Below, in pieces: positions 1-12,832 of a stretch of DNA of 64,000 nt. The DNA lies in NCBI GenBank assembly GCA_023014335.1, contig JAECYW010000008.1:620001-684000 (forward strand), given 5' to 3'. The stretch's first letter is position 1. Every line of letters starts with the position of its first letter. The stretch is from Galerina marginata (taxonomy: Eukaryota; Basidiomycota; Agaricomycetes; Agaricales; Galerinaceae). The notes beneath the pieces are model-generated. The model was given only the letters and a program-made list of their open reading frames with translations, made no database searches and was not told the DNA's origin. Both the position numbers and the translations under genes were made by a program.

Positions 1-2232
1 ACGATCCGCGGGACGAGGATTTGCGGTGAGGTTTCAGATAGGGTTGTGGTAGAGGACAACGTAGGAGAAGGAAACGGCGATGTACGCCAGACGAATGCCA
101 TGACAGTGGTTATATAGAGTATCATGGACCTATCAACACAATTACTTGGTCGAGATTCAGCTTCACAGATGAGAACACGCACCACGCAAGCCACGTCGCC
201 GGCATAGCTAAAAGAACCCAGATATTCCACCAGATGCCCGTTCTCGACTTTTGTGCTTCCTGTTAATCAGGAGGCGTGAATACCGTTTCTCTGAAGCTAA
301 AAATAGATTGAGCTTACTTCTGCCCACTCAGCACCTTTATACGTCTTTCTCATCGTTCCGAATCGAATAATAAAGATACACCCATAAAGGAGACTCATAA
401 GCGCGCATATCATAGAGAGCAAGGCTGAGTATCGTGTGACTGGGTCCGCGGCGGCGCCATCAAGTTGTAAAATGGTCAAAATAGCGCTATTTGGAAAGGC
501 AGCAGTTGAGCTTCGCCTCAAAAAACGGACTCAGAAGTGGAGAGGAAACTCACGATAGCAATAAGACAGAAATGATATTCAGAGTTTTCCACTCTTTAAG
601 CAACGAATCGATAAACGCTTGCCAGGTCTTCTGTAAATTCGCATATGCAGCACTGTCAGCAGGAGGTTCGAATTCAAAGGCCCAGGGAAGATTAGGATGG
701 CTCATAGCCCTCCCGTTCCTGCCATTACCGGCCCAGTTATTCATTCCCATACCAGTTTCATACCCGACCTCAGCCTTCGCCCTCGCCGCATCCAATATCC
801 CTTGCCGGATCATAGGCATACTCATCTCCGCCTCCTCGAATATTCGCGTCACTCTGGAGAAGTAGAGGTACGGTAAGCAGAGGAGCATGTATAAATATAT
901 CTGGCGCGGGATGGTGTCGAGAAGGAAGGCGAGGATATACGCTTGAGTAGAGGGTACGGGTGTGGAGTTGTCCTGCGCAGTCGGAGGCTCGGTAGATTGT
1001 CGCCCAGATTGCGGTAGCATGGAAATATCAAGGTGGGAAGCCAATATGGGACCGCTATCGGACTGAGCAGGACGCTCGGCATGTTTGCTCAAGGTGGAAA
1101 TGGAACCGGGAGATCGAGATGACGAGGCAGTCGAGTGGGAGCCATTCTCAAGGGATGTTCGGTTACTTCGACGATTTCGACTTCGACCACGGCTACGACT
1201 ACGACAGCGACGAGAATTAATGGAAGGAGATCGAGAGGGGCTCCGCTGGATTGGGTGTTGGGAAGAGCTACCTTGTGGAGCCATTCGATAATCACGACGA
1301 GAGCTAGTACGGCGCACATGTTGTGGCTGAGACTGAGACCGAGCGTTAAGCAAAGAGGTGAAAAAATTCTGGAGAACCTCATGTTGGGTAGTCATCCCAT
1401 TCTGGTGTGAGGAGGGTGCTGGGGGCGGGATAACGGCTGGGGGTGGGATAACGACGGGTGGCGAAGCAAACGCGAACCGTGGATTTCGAAATGGGCCGTT
1501 CGAGGATGTAGTTCTCGAGAGCTGGGGTAGTGCCTGGGACGTATCTTGAATGGCATTATCTGGTATCTGTTGCGAAAGTTCTTGAATGATTGTCGGCTGC
1601 GGCACAGCGTAAGAGGCGGTGTCAAGTGGTCGAGTTAGAGGGGGTTCTGTAGGTGGTTGTTCGTTTGGACCTGGATTACTGTCCGCTGGGACGGCTGACA
1701 TCGGTACACCATGGATAATGGATGAGCTCCGGGTCGCTTGTTCCACCATGGATGGTCGGCGTTGGGGTGGAACCACGCCGGGTTGGCCACGAGGCGTCGG
1801 CAAAGCAGGTGATGCGTAATTACCATCTACTCTGCCTGTGGTTGGACGGTAATATGACGTGGGTACGTAGTCGTTATAATCGTGTAATTCTTGCGGATAC
1901 CGGATTGCTGTGGGTCGTGGCGCATATCGACTTGGGTCTTGTCGTCGAGAAGGAGGATGCGGATGCCCTTGACCTAGTGGACGGGCGTTTCCCAGGGAGT
2001 AAAAAGGCGCTCCAGCCCAGTCCAGTGTTCCCCCTTCAACCGAGCCGACAGCCTGAGTCCGTCCGTCATGACGATGGCCCCGACCAGGTCGTGTAGGTAG
2101 GATGTTGTTCAAACTAAAGGCCAGAGAGGGTTTGAATGGGTCTATGGGTACGTATGCATAAGGCGGAGGTGGCCCGCTTGGATAGGTTTCGTTGGGTTGA
2201 CGGTTGTTGGTGGGATAAAATTGGGACGCCAT
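1..2232 (-). CDS. RS-TM membrane protein, copy A (partial, 3' end beyond window)
   Basis: I do not recognise this family. Exons read 2232-554, 486-318, 259-183 and 129-1, with GT-AG introns, and the gene continues off the left edge. The start is the ATG before ASQFYPTNN. The first ~380 residues are disordered, rich in Pro, Ser, Arg and Gln with SRSRGRSR-type stretches. After that comes a conserved block (TQAYILAFLLDTIPRQ onward) with hydrophobic segments: a first near YLYMLLCLPYLYFSR, a second across the exon 1/2 junction (ISVLLLSAILTIL), a third in exon 2 (LSMICALMSLLYGCIFII), and more in exons 3-4. It is a paralogue of the genes at 28460-33201 and 59496-64000, but its N-terminal part is much shorter (560 versus 849 and ~816 exon-1 residues). 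Unlike those copies it has no F-box gene directly head to head; a hairpin-rich tract sits upstream. Likely an integral membrane protein of unknown role. Confidence 0.75.
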
Positions 2233-5200
2233 GAAATTTCAAGTCAAATTGGGAAATGGGATCTGATGAGCGCTGACTTGATGGCTGAAATGATCAAAGT
2301 TAGTGGTCAAAAGGCAAGGAATGGAGAAATTCTGCGAGTACCTGAACTATCAAGCTTATCAAGGACGAAGATGGTCGAGCCTAGGAGAGCAGTAATTGTC
2401 CTGGATGCATGCATGAGGTTAACCGGTGCTTGAGAAAACAATAATAGAAAACAAACCAAATAGCGCCGATTGCTGATCCGGTCGTTGAAAGCGGTGCCTG
2501 CCTCGAGAACTTGTCATGTCAACATATCCGAGTCACGTTCGTGTCGTTTTGTGAGTCATATGCCCCGTGCCATCAAAGACATTGGTGGACATCAGTGGTC
2601 ACCAATGGATACTGGTGACCACCGTTGGACATTGGTGGAGGGTGAAGGAGATTGGTGGATATCATATAACAAGATTAGATAATGTACGTCAGCGATGTGC
2701 GGCGGAGGTTAAAAAAGATATCAGGCGCCCACCAACGGTATCCATCGTACACCAGGAAGAAATACCTTCGGCGTATTTTCCTGGCGTTCGACGCGTTATT
2801 CGCAGGCAGGAGGTTTCATTTCTTTCTTTGAGCGTATATTTTCTGAACTCCTCTCTTCTCATCATACTTTTTACTCACTTCCCGACGTTCTCCATGCTAT
2901 TTACGCCCTCCTGTACCGTCGTTTACACTTAGTGAATAGCACTCCGTTGCTTGCAACGTCCGCCTCACTATCAAACTTTATTTACCACCGTCTCCGTGTC
3001 CGTGGTCTACGGCTTCAATTTCGCTCCAGACATTGTATCTCGACCCTCGCACCATTGTTAATTATTTTGTTGGGCGCTACGAGCCCCGAATAGTACCTCA
3101 AACCCGCTCTCTAAGGCGCTTACTTGTAATGCTCTGTATAGCACAAGCGCGCTGTAGGCACACCTCGCTCTAGCATTCAGTAGATTATTTACATTAAAAT
3201 AATGCCGATAATTAACAGAACTCTGAGCCAACCGGCTCAAAATCCAATGTTATTCATTGGATATGGCGTAACCCACACTGTTATAGATCGTATCTCAGAA
3301 GGAAAATGACCGAAATCCATTGTATGACAATGGATATTTAGTGGAGTTCCACTGAGATACGGTGGTGCTCCAAGCAACACCAACGGAATTCAGTAGACAC
3401 GATATTTGGAGCACCAGTGGACAACAACGGACTTCGATGGATGTGATAATTAATCTACAATGTCCTACAGTGGCTATTACCCATATCGGATGGGCGACAC
3501 TGATATCCAATGGTCGTGTCAATGTGGCTACATGGATTCCATTGCTCACCAATGGATCTCAATGGGTATTCGTTTGATCACCGTCAGAAATCGATGATTT
3601 CCACTGATGTCCGATGGTGTTGCCACCTCAGCGCATATTACTGCGTTTTGTCAACGTTTTGTTTCTTGCCACTGACCAGAATTCCATCGCCAATTCTCAA
3701 ACGCCTTCCACTGAAATCCGCACATATGTAGCCTTTCGTGAACCTTATGGAACACTCACAAAAAGGCCTCCGCTGAGTTTGATCCTGAACACGTGTCACG
3801 CAGTTCCTGATAAACGCTTCCTCGACGGGCTGGCTTTCCACTGGTAGACGCTTCCAGGCAGGTTCCCACTATATTCCGCAGCGTCGCTTTTCAATCATTC
3901 CTCGTTGGTGCAGCATCCCGAAAACCGTGGCGAAGGCATGGACGGACGATGCCCCCCTCCAACAGATTTGACCACAAGAGGCAACACTTCAGCAAGTCGC
4001 CGCGGGCTATCGTCGTATACCCGCCCTTGATGCGAAAAGGCAGATTCTCTTCAGGTTCTTCATAGTGACTCCCCTTCAATACTCCGCAAATTTTACAAGA
4101 CTTTCCCCTGTTCAAAGACACTCAAAGTTTGAACTTCATCGACAACAATTTCTCATTCCAGCAGGTTGAAGTCGATCGTTCTCAGCTGCTGCAAGCTTCT
4201 TCCACCAGTAAGCACTGCAACACTCTGCGTCCTTGGTTTCCGTTTCCGACATTAGCTGAGCCTGACGAGATGCTTGGTCTACAGGCGTCATTGATCTAAA
4301 CATCTCTTATCGTTATTCTAACTGAACATGGGTTCCGTCGGTCTATCCTGATGCCACAAGATATCTATCTCGCCAGCAGGCCTTTAAGACTGCGAGCCAA
4401 TAACTGAATCCTTCAAATCACCAGGTCAAGTAGATCATATTGTCAATGATTTAATTAGTGGCTTATAAAACGCATTACGCCTCGCAGAATTCCTGAGACG
4501 ACGTGATCGCAATTCCGTAGAGCTTTGCTTTAGTGTGGCAACGAAGCACGTCTAGATAAGAGACGTCGACCATATGCGACCGTGCCCAGTTCAAGCACGA
4601 GATAGTCACCGACCCTGTTCATCGCGGAGCCGTGAGTACTGAAATGCCTTTGACGCTCTAGCCGCAGTGGAATGTTTTTTTTTTCCTTCTGCTATTGATT
4701 ATTTCATTCAGCCCGATGAATGAGTTTTTAAAAAAGTAAAAAGCAGTTCGAATCGTGTAGTTGGCTAGAATATTTTCATACTTATCGTCAGGCTTTTGGT
4801 ATCTGGATTATTCGGGTTCGTACATACATGTATATTTTACTCGGCTGATAAGATGACAAGGAGTTAGCGCGACAGAACAAACCCCCAAAGCTAACGGTAG
4901 TCCGTAATAAGACGTACGCTGCTACTTTAACTTCTCCAGGAAGACTAGTCTAGTCCAAATACTGTTCCTCGGCTCTACGCGTGCAGTAGAGGGAGAGGGC
5001 TTTCTTTAAGCGAGCTAAGTACCGCCTACTCCATTCTCCCTAGTTCACTATCAATTCTAGGAGATGGAAAGTAGACTTGAAGGATGGGTTAAATAGCCTG
5101 GAGGTGGCGTTGTCGTTTTGATGTCCTCAGCTCACCGATTTCAGGCTCAGATCGAGAAAACGACCATGCTTTCCTCTTATCCTTCACTCTTTGTGCGCGC

Positions 5201-5847
5201 TCATTAGGCCTAAGTAGGTAAGCTTCTCTTTCGAACCTTGAGGGGCATACCGAAAATGAGGCGCACTTCTCAATTAGGAAATATTTGGTCGCAAAAGGGA
5301 AAGCGATCATTCGGGTCCGAATTATCTGGAATAAAGACTGAGGTTCGCATAAAAATATTTATCCGAGTATCTTGGGCGATTATTTGAGAATTCAAGATGG
5401 TAATTGCCCGTTGGAACGCTATGTGTAGATCTACTAACCAGCGAGACATGTCCACCCTGGTCCCTGATCGGTCAATTTGACATGGACGACAGCGCTACAT
5501 ATACTAACTTGAAGAAAGGAAGGCCAGAATCAACTCTCTTCATTGCGGTTAGCAGAAATGTTTTGATTGATTTATGTATCTGAGCTGCCTCGGCGGATAG
5601 TACGGGGAGGAGATAAAGCGAGCGAATAAAACCAATAGCCCGATGGAGTCTGTTGAGGAAAAAAAACTAAATGTTTCAAGGTGTCTGGCCAGACTAGTTA
5701 ACATAGTGAGGTTTTAGTATCTTAAACCTCCTTCTTCATCTGTATAAGTTTGCCTACACTTCCAGAAACGGAAAGTCGATGAGTGATAAATAGTTTTGAA
5801 TGTGTCCCCAACTCACCAGCTTCATCTCCAACTCAAGCACAGCTAAT
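2233..5847. other. gene-poor intergenic region
   Basis: No convincing gene. The first ~300 bases are the promoter side of RS-TM copy A. From about 2575 to 3620 there is a tract full of short hairpins, listed separately. 4120-5800 holds only short random ORFs, with A/T-rich stretches near 4670-4740. Confidence 0.6.
2575..3620. repeat. hairpin-rich tract built on ATCCAATGG/CCATTGGAT words
   Basis: Many short inverted repeats of related words occur. Examples are TGGTCACCA...TGGTGACCA near 2597-2622, ATCCAATG-TTATT-CATTGGAT near 3242-3262, ATCCATTG-TATGA-CAATGGAT near 3316-3336, and GGTGCTCC...GGAGCACC spanning about 3362-3414. CCAATGG and CCATTG recur to ~3620. ORFs here on both strands look like chance. 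It may be a degenerate repeat or the relic of a mobile element. Confidence 0.5.
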
Positions 5848-6165
5848 ATGCCTTCTTTTTACAAAATCTCCGTCTTCGTCAGCTTTGCTTTGGCGTTGTC
5901 AGCCATTAGCGCGTTCGCTGCACCAGGCTCCGTGCAGGAAAGCGCCGCCGAAGCTCACGCTCTCTTGGAGCGTGAAGACGAGTTTAATCCCTTCAGAGGT
6001 ATATCAAAGCAGATTGCCAATGCGTTGCAAAAAATCGCACCTAAAGTGCAAAACGTGTATGTCGAGTTCCGGCTTCATATACGCCGTCCAAATTCTGAGA
6101 TCGATTTGCACAGCGCACAGGTAGTCCAACCTCTCATAGGCAAGATTGCCTCAGGCTCCAGGTAG
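5848..6165 (+). CDS. small secreted protein
   Basis: The ATG at 5848 opens a 105-residue frame. It begins with a clear signal peptide: MPSFYK, then a hydrophobic core (ISVFVSFALALSAISAFA) and an Ala-rich cleavage region near residue 25. The mature part is short, with an acidic, Leu-rich segment followed by an amphipathic Lys/Ile/Gln stretch (ISKQIANALQKIAPKVQN), and has no cysteines. A 66-nt in-frame GTGTAT...CACAG segment (6055-6120) could be an intron; splicing would keep the frame and end in VVQPLIGKIASGSR. I do not recognise a family. It is isolated, with the nearest gene more than 2 kb away. Candidate effector-like or cell-surface peptide, by inference only. Confidence 0.45.
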   Translation: MPSFYKISVFVSFALALSAISAFAAPGSVQESAAEAHALLEREDEFNPFRGISKQIANALQKIAPKVQNVYVEFRLHIRRPNSEIDLHSAQVVQPLIGKIASGSR

Positions 6166-7120
6166 AAAGGTTCAGAACTTTGTCAACTTAGTTTTACTGA
6201 CGGATGAACTTTGGATACGCAGTCCGGCATTGTCGACGGCGGATAAAGCGATTGAGTAGGCATCATTTCCTACTCAGCGGCTTAACGCTGACTTTTTTTT
6301 GTAAATCAAAAGCGCTGCAGCTGAGGTTGTTTGACCTGACATTCAACCAGAGGAAAACTCCAGTGTGTTTTCCCGTTCTTACCACTGATATATAGAAGTA
6401 ATGCATTCTGCAGGTTACCAAGGGAAGGTTCATCTGAAATAAGGGAGAAGAATCCATCTGTGCGAAAATAAGTTAACAGGAAGAAAGGAGGATACACTGG
6501 CTGGTTTATTACAGAGTAGCATTTGTAAATCACGACTATCTATGTAACTGCAAAAGCGCAAGAAAGTTTTAGAGCCAACAACGGTTGAACTAACTGGTTT
6601 TCCAGTTGGCGGGACGTCCAAGTTTTGTACATGGGCCTCACGGTCAACTCACGGTTGTTCATCAGGAAAAAATTCAGACTCGAAAATGTTGGCTCTAGCG
6701 AGGCTGCGCTTGGTGCTTCTACGACGTCTCTAGCCCTCCGATAGGACCAACCTGGACCTCCATCCCAGGGAGTCAAGTAACATAATCCACTGAGTATTTT
6801 CACATTACATGTGAGCCAGACTGAGACTGACGGTCGAATGCAGCCCTACCCGTGTCGCTGTTTAGATCGTGATGGATCTCATCTGCTTAAGTTACCGCAG
6901 CTTAACCGCTGTTAGATTGGTGTCTTATACTAAATTAGAAATGCGGACGTCGGTGCTATTTATAAGTTGCGCGCATGTATTTATAGCCCGAGGCAAATAT
7001 TGATGTTGATCGTCACCTCGATACGCTTTGGACCTTGGCGGTTACGCACGCCGACTGTACATACCAGCGGTTACAGCGGTTAGGCGGTTGTGTCGTCAAG
7101 GACATAGGGTCAGCTCTGGT

Positions 7121-7664
7121 CAGTAGGGCTGGGTTAGATTGCTCGCCGGCGATGTTACCAACGTTAGATTGGTTTGGGCTCCCGTGTGATGTTAGATACT
7201 TGTGTTACTAACTGTGAGATTGGTCACGTGGGCGCCTAGAATAATCAAAATTTTCTCCGTTAAAAACGTCGTTTATAACATTGGAATGGGGTTTCTAACA
7301 TGTTAGATTGGTGTTAGAAACCAGCCTTGCACAATAGAGGTCGAAAGAATGTTCCGGTCGGCGATTATCTCCGGACCGGCTCGGCATCAATCGTTGCCGG
7401 CCAAAATCAAAGAGGAAAGTACCTGTAAAATAAGGCAGTGAAGGTGCTCAGAGGCAGCCATTAGTTCTGTGAGTCTTTGGACTGCAATTTTTCGTCGACA
7501 GAATACCAGAAAATGCGTACAATTGCTCTCTGTCACCTATAGGTATATCACAGTATATCACAAGTTAATTTGACCCCTCCGTGTTAGATACGTTACTAAC
7601 ATGTTACTAACGTGTGATATACTGGTATGTTACTAACATTGAACTAACAAACCCAGCCCTACTG
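7121..7664. mobile_element. 544-bp MITE, possibly hAT-like
   Basis: The ends are a 15-bp inverted repeat (CAGTAGGGCTGGGTT at 7121, its complement ending at 7664). There is no coding capacity. The interior repeats TGTTAGAT and GTTACTAAC words in both orientations. GTCAGCTC lies directly after the right end (7665-7672) and again at 7109-7116, 4 bp short of the left end, so it may be an 8-bp target duplication with 4 extra bases. 8-bp duplications and CAG-type ends fit hAT elements; the assignment is tentative. Confidence 0.6.
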
Positions 7665-8270
7665 GTCAGCTCAGGCACATCTACAGCCCATTACTGTAAC
7701 TCATACTCTGGCACCGCTGAGGTTCACGTTCCACTGACGACAACTTCGCACTCCGGGCAGGGCTTGTCCTCAGAGAAGGATATTAAACAAGCCTCTCCGT
7801 AATTAGACGTAGAAGCTCCAGACGGTGCACGGTACTCATCCTTACGACAAGCTTTCCTCAAGCACGGGACCTACAACCTCGGTTCGTTGTACAGTAATTT
7901 AAATCTAATTCTCTACGGTAACTGATGATCGACGATAATTGATATGCGTCGACACTTCACGTCAAAGCATCCTTGTTCCAAAGTGGGCTAACGGGAGCAG
8001 AGAGGAACAGAAGCATCAATGGATCACCGTTCCGCGTGGCGACACTTCTGTAGGTTCCGATATTTAGTTGACCTATAAAATGTGGCACAATGACGGACTA
8101 AATCCTCACTTCTCTCCACCTTCTTCGCTCCTAGAGAGTAGTTCTCCCCTTCTCCTCTTTCGTTCTTTCGATCTTTTCGATCCCTTTTAACCCTTTTTTC
8201 ATCGAAGGCGCGAGCGTCGACGATCTTCCTTCACGAGCCAATCCCTTTTAAAATTTACACTCTTTTCAAC

Positions 8271-9953
8271 ATGCTTGTTTCAATCTCTTACCTCCTAGCT
8301 GCAATTGGGTTTGCCTCCTCCGTTTCCGCTCTTCCCGCCCAACAATCGAAAGGGAATGCAAATTCAGGTGTTGCCGGTGCCGCGTACTGTAAGTACTATG
8401 GTTCGTAATCATTTCGAAAACTTACAGGCATGCAGTCATTACGAACGACCCAACGGGAAACAGGATTGTGTCGATGAACATCGCGTCCAACGGGAAACTG
8501 GTCAGTGGTTAATTAACTTTGGTTCCAACTTGCTCAGCTTACCTCTGAAACTCACCAGAGCTCCGTGGTGTCGACAAATGCCGGTGGACGTGGCGCCCAC
8601 GGTATTACCTCTCCTAATGGACCTGACCCCTTGTTCGCTCAAGGCGCTGTCAAGACCAGCGCTGCGGCCAAGATGCTCGTTACCATCAACGTAAGTAGGC
8701 TCTCCAGTTGGCGCTGTTTCCGGCTCTTTTACTGAATTTCGGTTTTAGCCTGGATCAAACACGGTGTCTATGTTCTCCATCAATCCCAACAATCCCGCGA
8801 AGTTGAAGATGGTCGGTGGTCCAGTCTCATCCGAGGGTGAATTCCCAATGTCAGTGGCCATCAACGCGAAAGGGACGATGGTTTGTGTTCTTAACGGTGG
8901 CGCGGTCAATGGCGTTAAGTGCGTATTTAAAACCTCTCACTAAGCCTGGAAAAACTGACCTCCTAGCAGCTGCTATACCCCAGATGCAAAGCTAGGATTA
9001 GTCGCTAAGCCTAACACCCTTCGCTCGCTTGGACTCAACCAGACAACTCCCGCCACTGGTCCCGCTGGAACGACAAGTCATATCGTCTTCAGCGAAGATG
9101 GCTCAAAACTCATCGCTTCGGTCAAGGGTGTTCCTCCTACCCCAGGTGAGATTACCGTCGATTTATTTACCTATTATTAACCCAACAATTTAGGATTCCT
9201 CGCGACATGGGATATCGCCGCTGACGGTTCATTGTCTGCCGAACCCGTCAAGTCTACCCCCGCTTCCGGTGGACTCCTGCCCTTCTCGATGACCGTGATT
9301 CCAGGCATGAACGCCATCCTCGCTACGGATGCTGGCGTTGGTTTCGACATCTTCAACTTCGGTGGAAAAGCTGGAAAAGGTGCCAAGGCCTCTAGCAGCG
9401 CCACGTCGACTATTGTCCCTATTTCTGGCCAAAAGGCTACATGCTGGTCCAGTTTCAGCCCAAAGTCGAAAAACTTCTACCTCACTGATATCGGTACTTC
9501 GACTATCACTGAAGTTAACGTTGACGCCAATTTGAAGGGCACCATTGTCAAGGTTGGTCTCCTCCATTCTTTCGTAGGATTAATCTGATTCCCGTTCTTT
9601 CTTAGCAATACCCTCAGGCACCTGGCTCTGCGACGATTGACAACGACATCGCCACCATCGGCGCCAACAGGTCAGGCCTTTTCAGTACTGTCCCTGATCC
9701 GTGACTTACTCTTACTCTGCCATTAGCTTCCTTTACGTTCTATCTCCCAACGCGACCACCGTTAATGTTCTGTCAGTGAACACACCTGGAAAAGCGACTT
9801 CAGTTCAGAACTTCAACTTTGCTTCTGCGGCCAAGGCTGCCGGCGTCACAATCGGTGAGTCATATTTTTATAAATAATGTTTATGTTTTTTCTAATGCCT
9901 CGCGTGCAGACAAAAATAATCTGCAAGGAATGACGACTTTCATCAGAGCTTAG
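8271..9953 (+). CDS. secreted beta-propeller protein, 3-carboxymuconate cyclase / lactonase-like
   Basis: Nine exons are readable: 8271-8388, 8436-8500, 8559-8690, 8749-8918, 8967-9145, 9194-9552, 9606-9670, 9727-9854 and 9910-9953, all joined in frame by GT-AG introns. The protein (about 390 residues) starts with a signal peptide (MLVSISYLLAAIGFASSVSA). Repeated blade-like segments follow: FITNDPTGNRIVSMNI, PGSNTVSMFSINPNNPAKL, HIVFSEDGSKLIASVKG, FLATWDIAADGSLS, FYLTDIGTSTITEVN and FLYVLSPNATTVNVL. This pattern matches the secreted basidiomycete proteins annotated as 3-carboxy-cis,cis-muconate cyclase-like, within the seven-bladed lactonase fold. The propeller call is good, but enzymatic activity is uncertain. 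A C/T-rich leader (8100-8260) upstream looks like a fungal promoter/5'UTR. The gene is not part of the repeated module around it. Confidence 0.8.
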
Positions 9954-10448
9954 AAGCTTAACGCCACGCCCATGTTTCTGTGATTCATCATTCATTTCTT
10001 TTGTAGCATTATTTATTTATTGTGTAACACGGTTATACCCTTGTAGCGATAGTAATAGAGAGGATTCGAGATTCTCGTACAGCCTACCTGAGCTACAGAG
10101 CAATGAGCCAATCTGTGGTGTAGAGTTGAATATGGCGCCTTATCAAAGTTGTGAGAGCCAGAAACGCAAAAAAATAGTTGAAACGTCCCAGTCAGAACTG
10201 GGTTTAGAAGACGGTGGAACATAGTACATATTCATTACACACTCAAGACTGCCTGGTCAGTGATATATTCTGTTCGTCTGACTTTGAAAGAATGAAGCAG
10301 AGTCTGAGCAACATCGGCGACGATCGGGCCGTGCGACGACAGCAACTTGAACATGAGTCAGACTCAGAATTTCCATCCTTATCCTTAAACACGCAGTCGA
10401 ATAGCGCGGGTTCAACTTCACTCCACCCTCCAGGTCTCTAATTCCGAA

Positions 10449-12178
10449 ATGTCGAAGGACCTCATGAACCCTGTAAATATTGGGCTCGATCTACTTCCCA
10501 CCGACATCTGGTTGAAGATAATGGACGAAATCATCCACTCTGACTCCGAATCTGAGGATGAAAGTGAGGCATTGATGAACATTTCTTCCACATGCCGAGC
10601 CTTTCGCTGGCTCACTCTTCCTCTCATCTGCAGTACCTTGACCTTCCACACATATATCCTCGATGACAGCCTCATTGAAACTTGGGAAAAGTCGGAACGG
10701 ACACTGCCATCGTCTGCCCAACTGGATCGTGAAATCCAACGACTGAAGTTCTTCAGTTCCAGTCCAATTGCGAGCTACGTCCGCCATCTTATTCTATGTC
10801 CCTGGCGTCAGTCGCCTTCCGAGTCCAGTAGGCCCCTCCCCGCTACTGGCACCGACTTTACCGACTTGTTGGTCCACAAATTCTACCAGGCCATCCCTCG
10901 GTTTCAAAACGCTCGAACTTTGGAGTGCACCGACACCGACTTTGACTCCTTTGCTCTGCAGCAAATATCTCAGTTACCCGAGTTGAATTTCATGGATCTT
11001 ACCAACTGCAACATACTCCCATCCGCGAATGCACTGGTGCAATTGCAAATAAATACTCTCCACTTTATGCATCAAGCCAAGTCAGAGACACTACTAACTC
11101 TAGGAGTTGACCGCTGGTTAAGGATATTAGGTCTTAACCGACTCCAAGAACTTCGCGTCTACCCTGATCGTCTGGTATCATTTTTCTTCCACGGGATATG
11201 GCCTACATACCCCTCGGACCTCAACTCGCTGTCGAAGTTGTCTATATCAGTGTCGGCTCGGGTGTTAACACAACTCCCTCTTCTCCTCTCGAAAACTCCC
11301 GGACTTAGGCACCTCTCCATATCATCTTGGCCCTCAGACTTTGAAAACAGAAAACGGATAATCGAAGCATATCAACCACCACTGATATCACCGACCCCAA
11401 GCCTTGAGGTTTATCGTGGCCCATATGAGCTGCTCCGCATCATTCTTCCTGTGCCCAGAACGGAGTCCGGTACATCGCAATCACACCTACCAACCTTACC
11501 GCTGAGACGGTTGTATCTGAACTCTCTTTTACTTCCCTCAGGAGAACACTTTAAGCTTCTGCACCAGTCCTTATCCTCACCGCATTATTCTCTTCAATTG
11601 TCGGGCTTGACTCATTTCTACGCCAAAGTTTGGTCCATCGAATATGATGACGTCTTCAAGTTCTGTGCGCTTCTACCAGTTTTGCAAGAGCTGTCATTGG
11701 AAGCAATGGTTAACATACAGAATGTTACTCGAGAGGTCAGTCAGCCAGGAACATTTCTAGAAAATTGGACATTAAGTAGTCAACTCCGTTGAATTTCTAG
11801 ACCTTCTTGGACGATCTGCTCACAATCCCCTTGTCTTCATCGCATATGAGATCTCTCGCAATAAACTGGACGGCAAACAATTCCGTTGACTATGTTGTTT
11901 CAAAACATAAGCAAGTTCAAACCCAGCTCGTTATGCGATTCCCATTGCTCGAGAAACTGTGGCTCTGCGACTGGAGGCGGGCGGCTTTTTTGTGGCACAG
12001 GAGTGTTCCAGGAAGGGAGATATCCATGGTATATGAAAGTACGTCATTTTTCTATAATTTGAGTTTACACGGACATGAGCCAATTTTACTGACTTACTCG
12101 TTCCTAGCTGGAACTCACGCTTCGAAAATAAACGAGGCTATTGACGCCCGCCTTTCTTTCTTTTCCACCGCTATGTAG
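10449..12178 (+). CDS. F-box protein (F-box 0, module 1)
   Basis: An F-box-like domain lies at the N-terminus: LLPTDIWLKIMDEI, then an acidic SDSESEDES insert, then ISSTCRAFRWLTLPLICSTLTFHTYIL. A ~400-residue Leu-rich solenoid-like body follows (ALQQISQLPELNFMDLTNCNIL and similar). Exons: 10449-11735, 11801-12038 and 12108-12178. The second intron is 69 nt and in frame, so retention is possible. By family knowledge F-box proteins present substrates to SCF (Skp1-Cul1) ubiquitin ligases; the target is unknown. It is a diverged paralogue of the genes at 33538, 50747, 53854 and 57501: same layout, shared TFLDDL exon-2 start and SAFLWH/AAFLWH motif. Its tail-to-tail BTB partner (26837) is now separated from it by the KDZ transposon. 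Confidence 0.8.
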
Positions 12179-12800
12179 TTCCCGTATGCGCTTTCCGCTC
12201 TGGTGACAGATTGTAGCACTGCGCCTGGTGAATAATGCATGATGGACAAGTCTGGCCTCCCTTATCAAGCCCTTCTGCATCTATCTGCGCGCGATTAATC
12301 CACAGCAATTTTCTCGTTATTGTAGTCTCGAGCGCAGATTCCCGCCTTGGTGTTAGACGCTGATATTTTGAGCTGGGATTCAATGCGCTCCGTCTTCACT
12401 AGATTTGCATCAACAAAAGACGCCATTGAGAGTCCAAAGATTGCGTCTGGTTCATGAGATTAGAATATTCGTGAGGAAAGAGAATGCCAAATTGCGCCAC
12501 TACTTAACTTTGCGCAAAGTTCATTGTCCACGTGAGCTTAATTTGCGCCCAGTCGTGACGTCGATGACCTCCTTCATTCACCTCCTTCATTCATGTCCTA
12601 TGTGCCGGTAATTGTGTTAATTAGGTATAGAACGTATTCTACTTCGGCATTCGCATCTGACACCCTCCTCATTTCACCCCTATCACTGTCCAGTTTGTTA
12701 CAAACCCTTAGCACTATCATTTTTGAACTCTGTGAAACCTATCATTATTACATCCCGTTATGACACCACTTTTATGTAGTACTACATCGAGAATAATACT

Positions 12801-12832
12801 TTTGCACCGTGCGGAGCACGGGTACCATCTAG
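12801..12832 (+). mobile_element. Helitron 3' terminus
   Basis: A GC hairpin (CCGTGC-GGA-GCACGG, 12807-12821) is followed 7 nt later by CTAG (12829-12832) and then a T. This is the hairpin-plus-CTRR signature of Helitron 3' ends. Sequence after the end (TTGTTA...) resumes homology with the paralogous F-box downstream region near 35700, which supports the boundary. The 5' (TC) end could not be located; the element probably starts somewhere between 12180 and 12650 and is non-autonomous. Confidence 0.6.

Noticed and set aside
3891..4121. 76-residue minus-strand ORF with CKICG
   Set aside because: One CxxC pair only, no homologue recognised, and it lies in a region with random-looking ORFs.
4740..4775. 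tRNA-like GTTCGAATC word
   Set aside because: No acceptor stem or A-box at the right distance, and no cloverleaf could be drawn.
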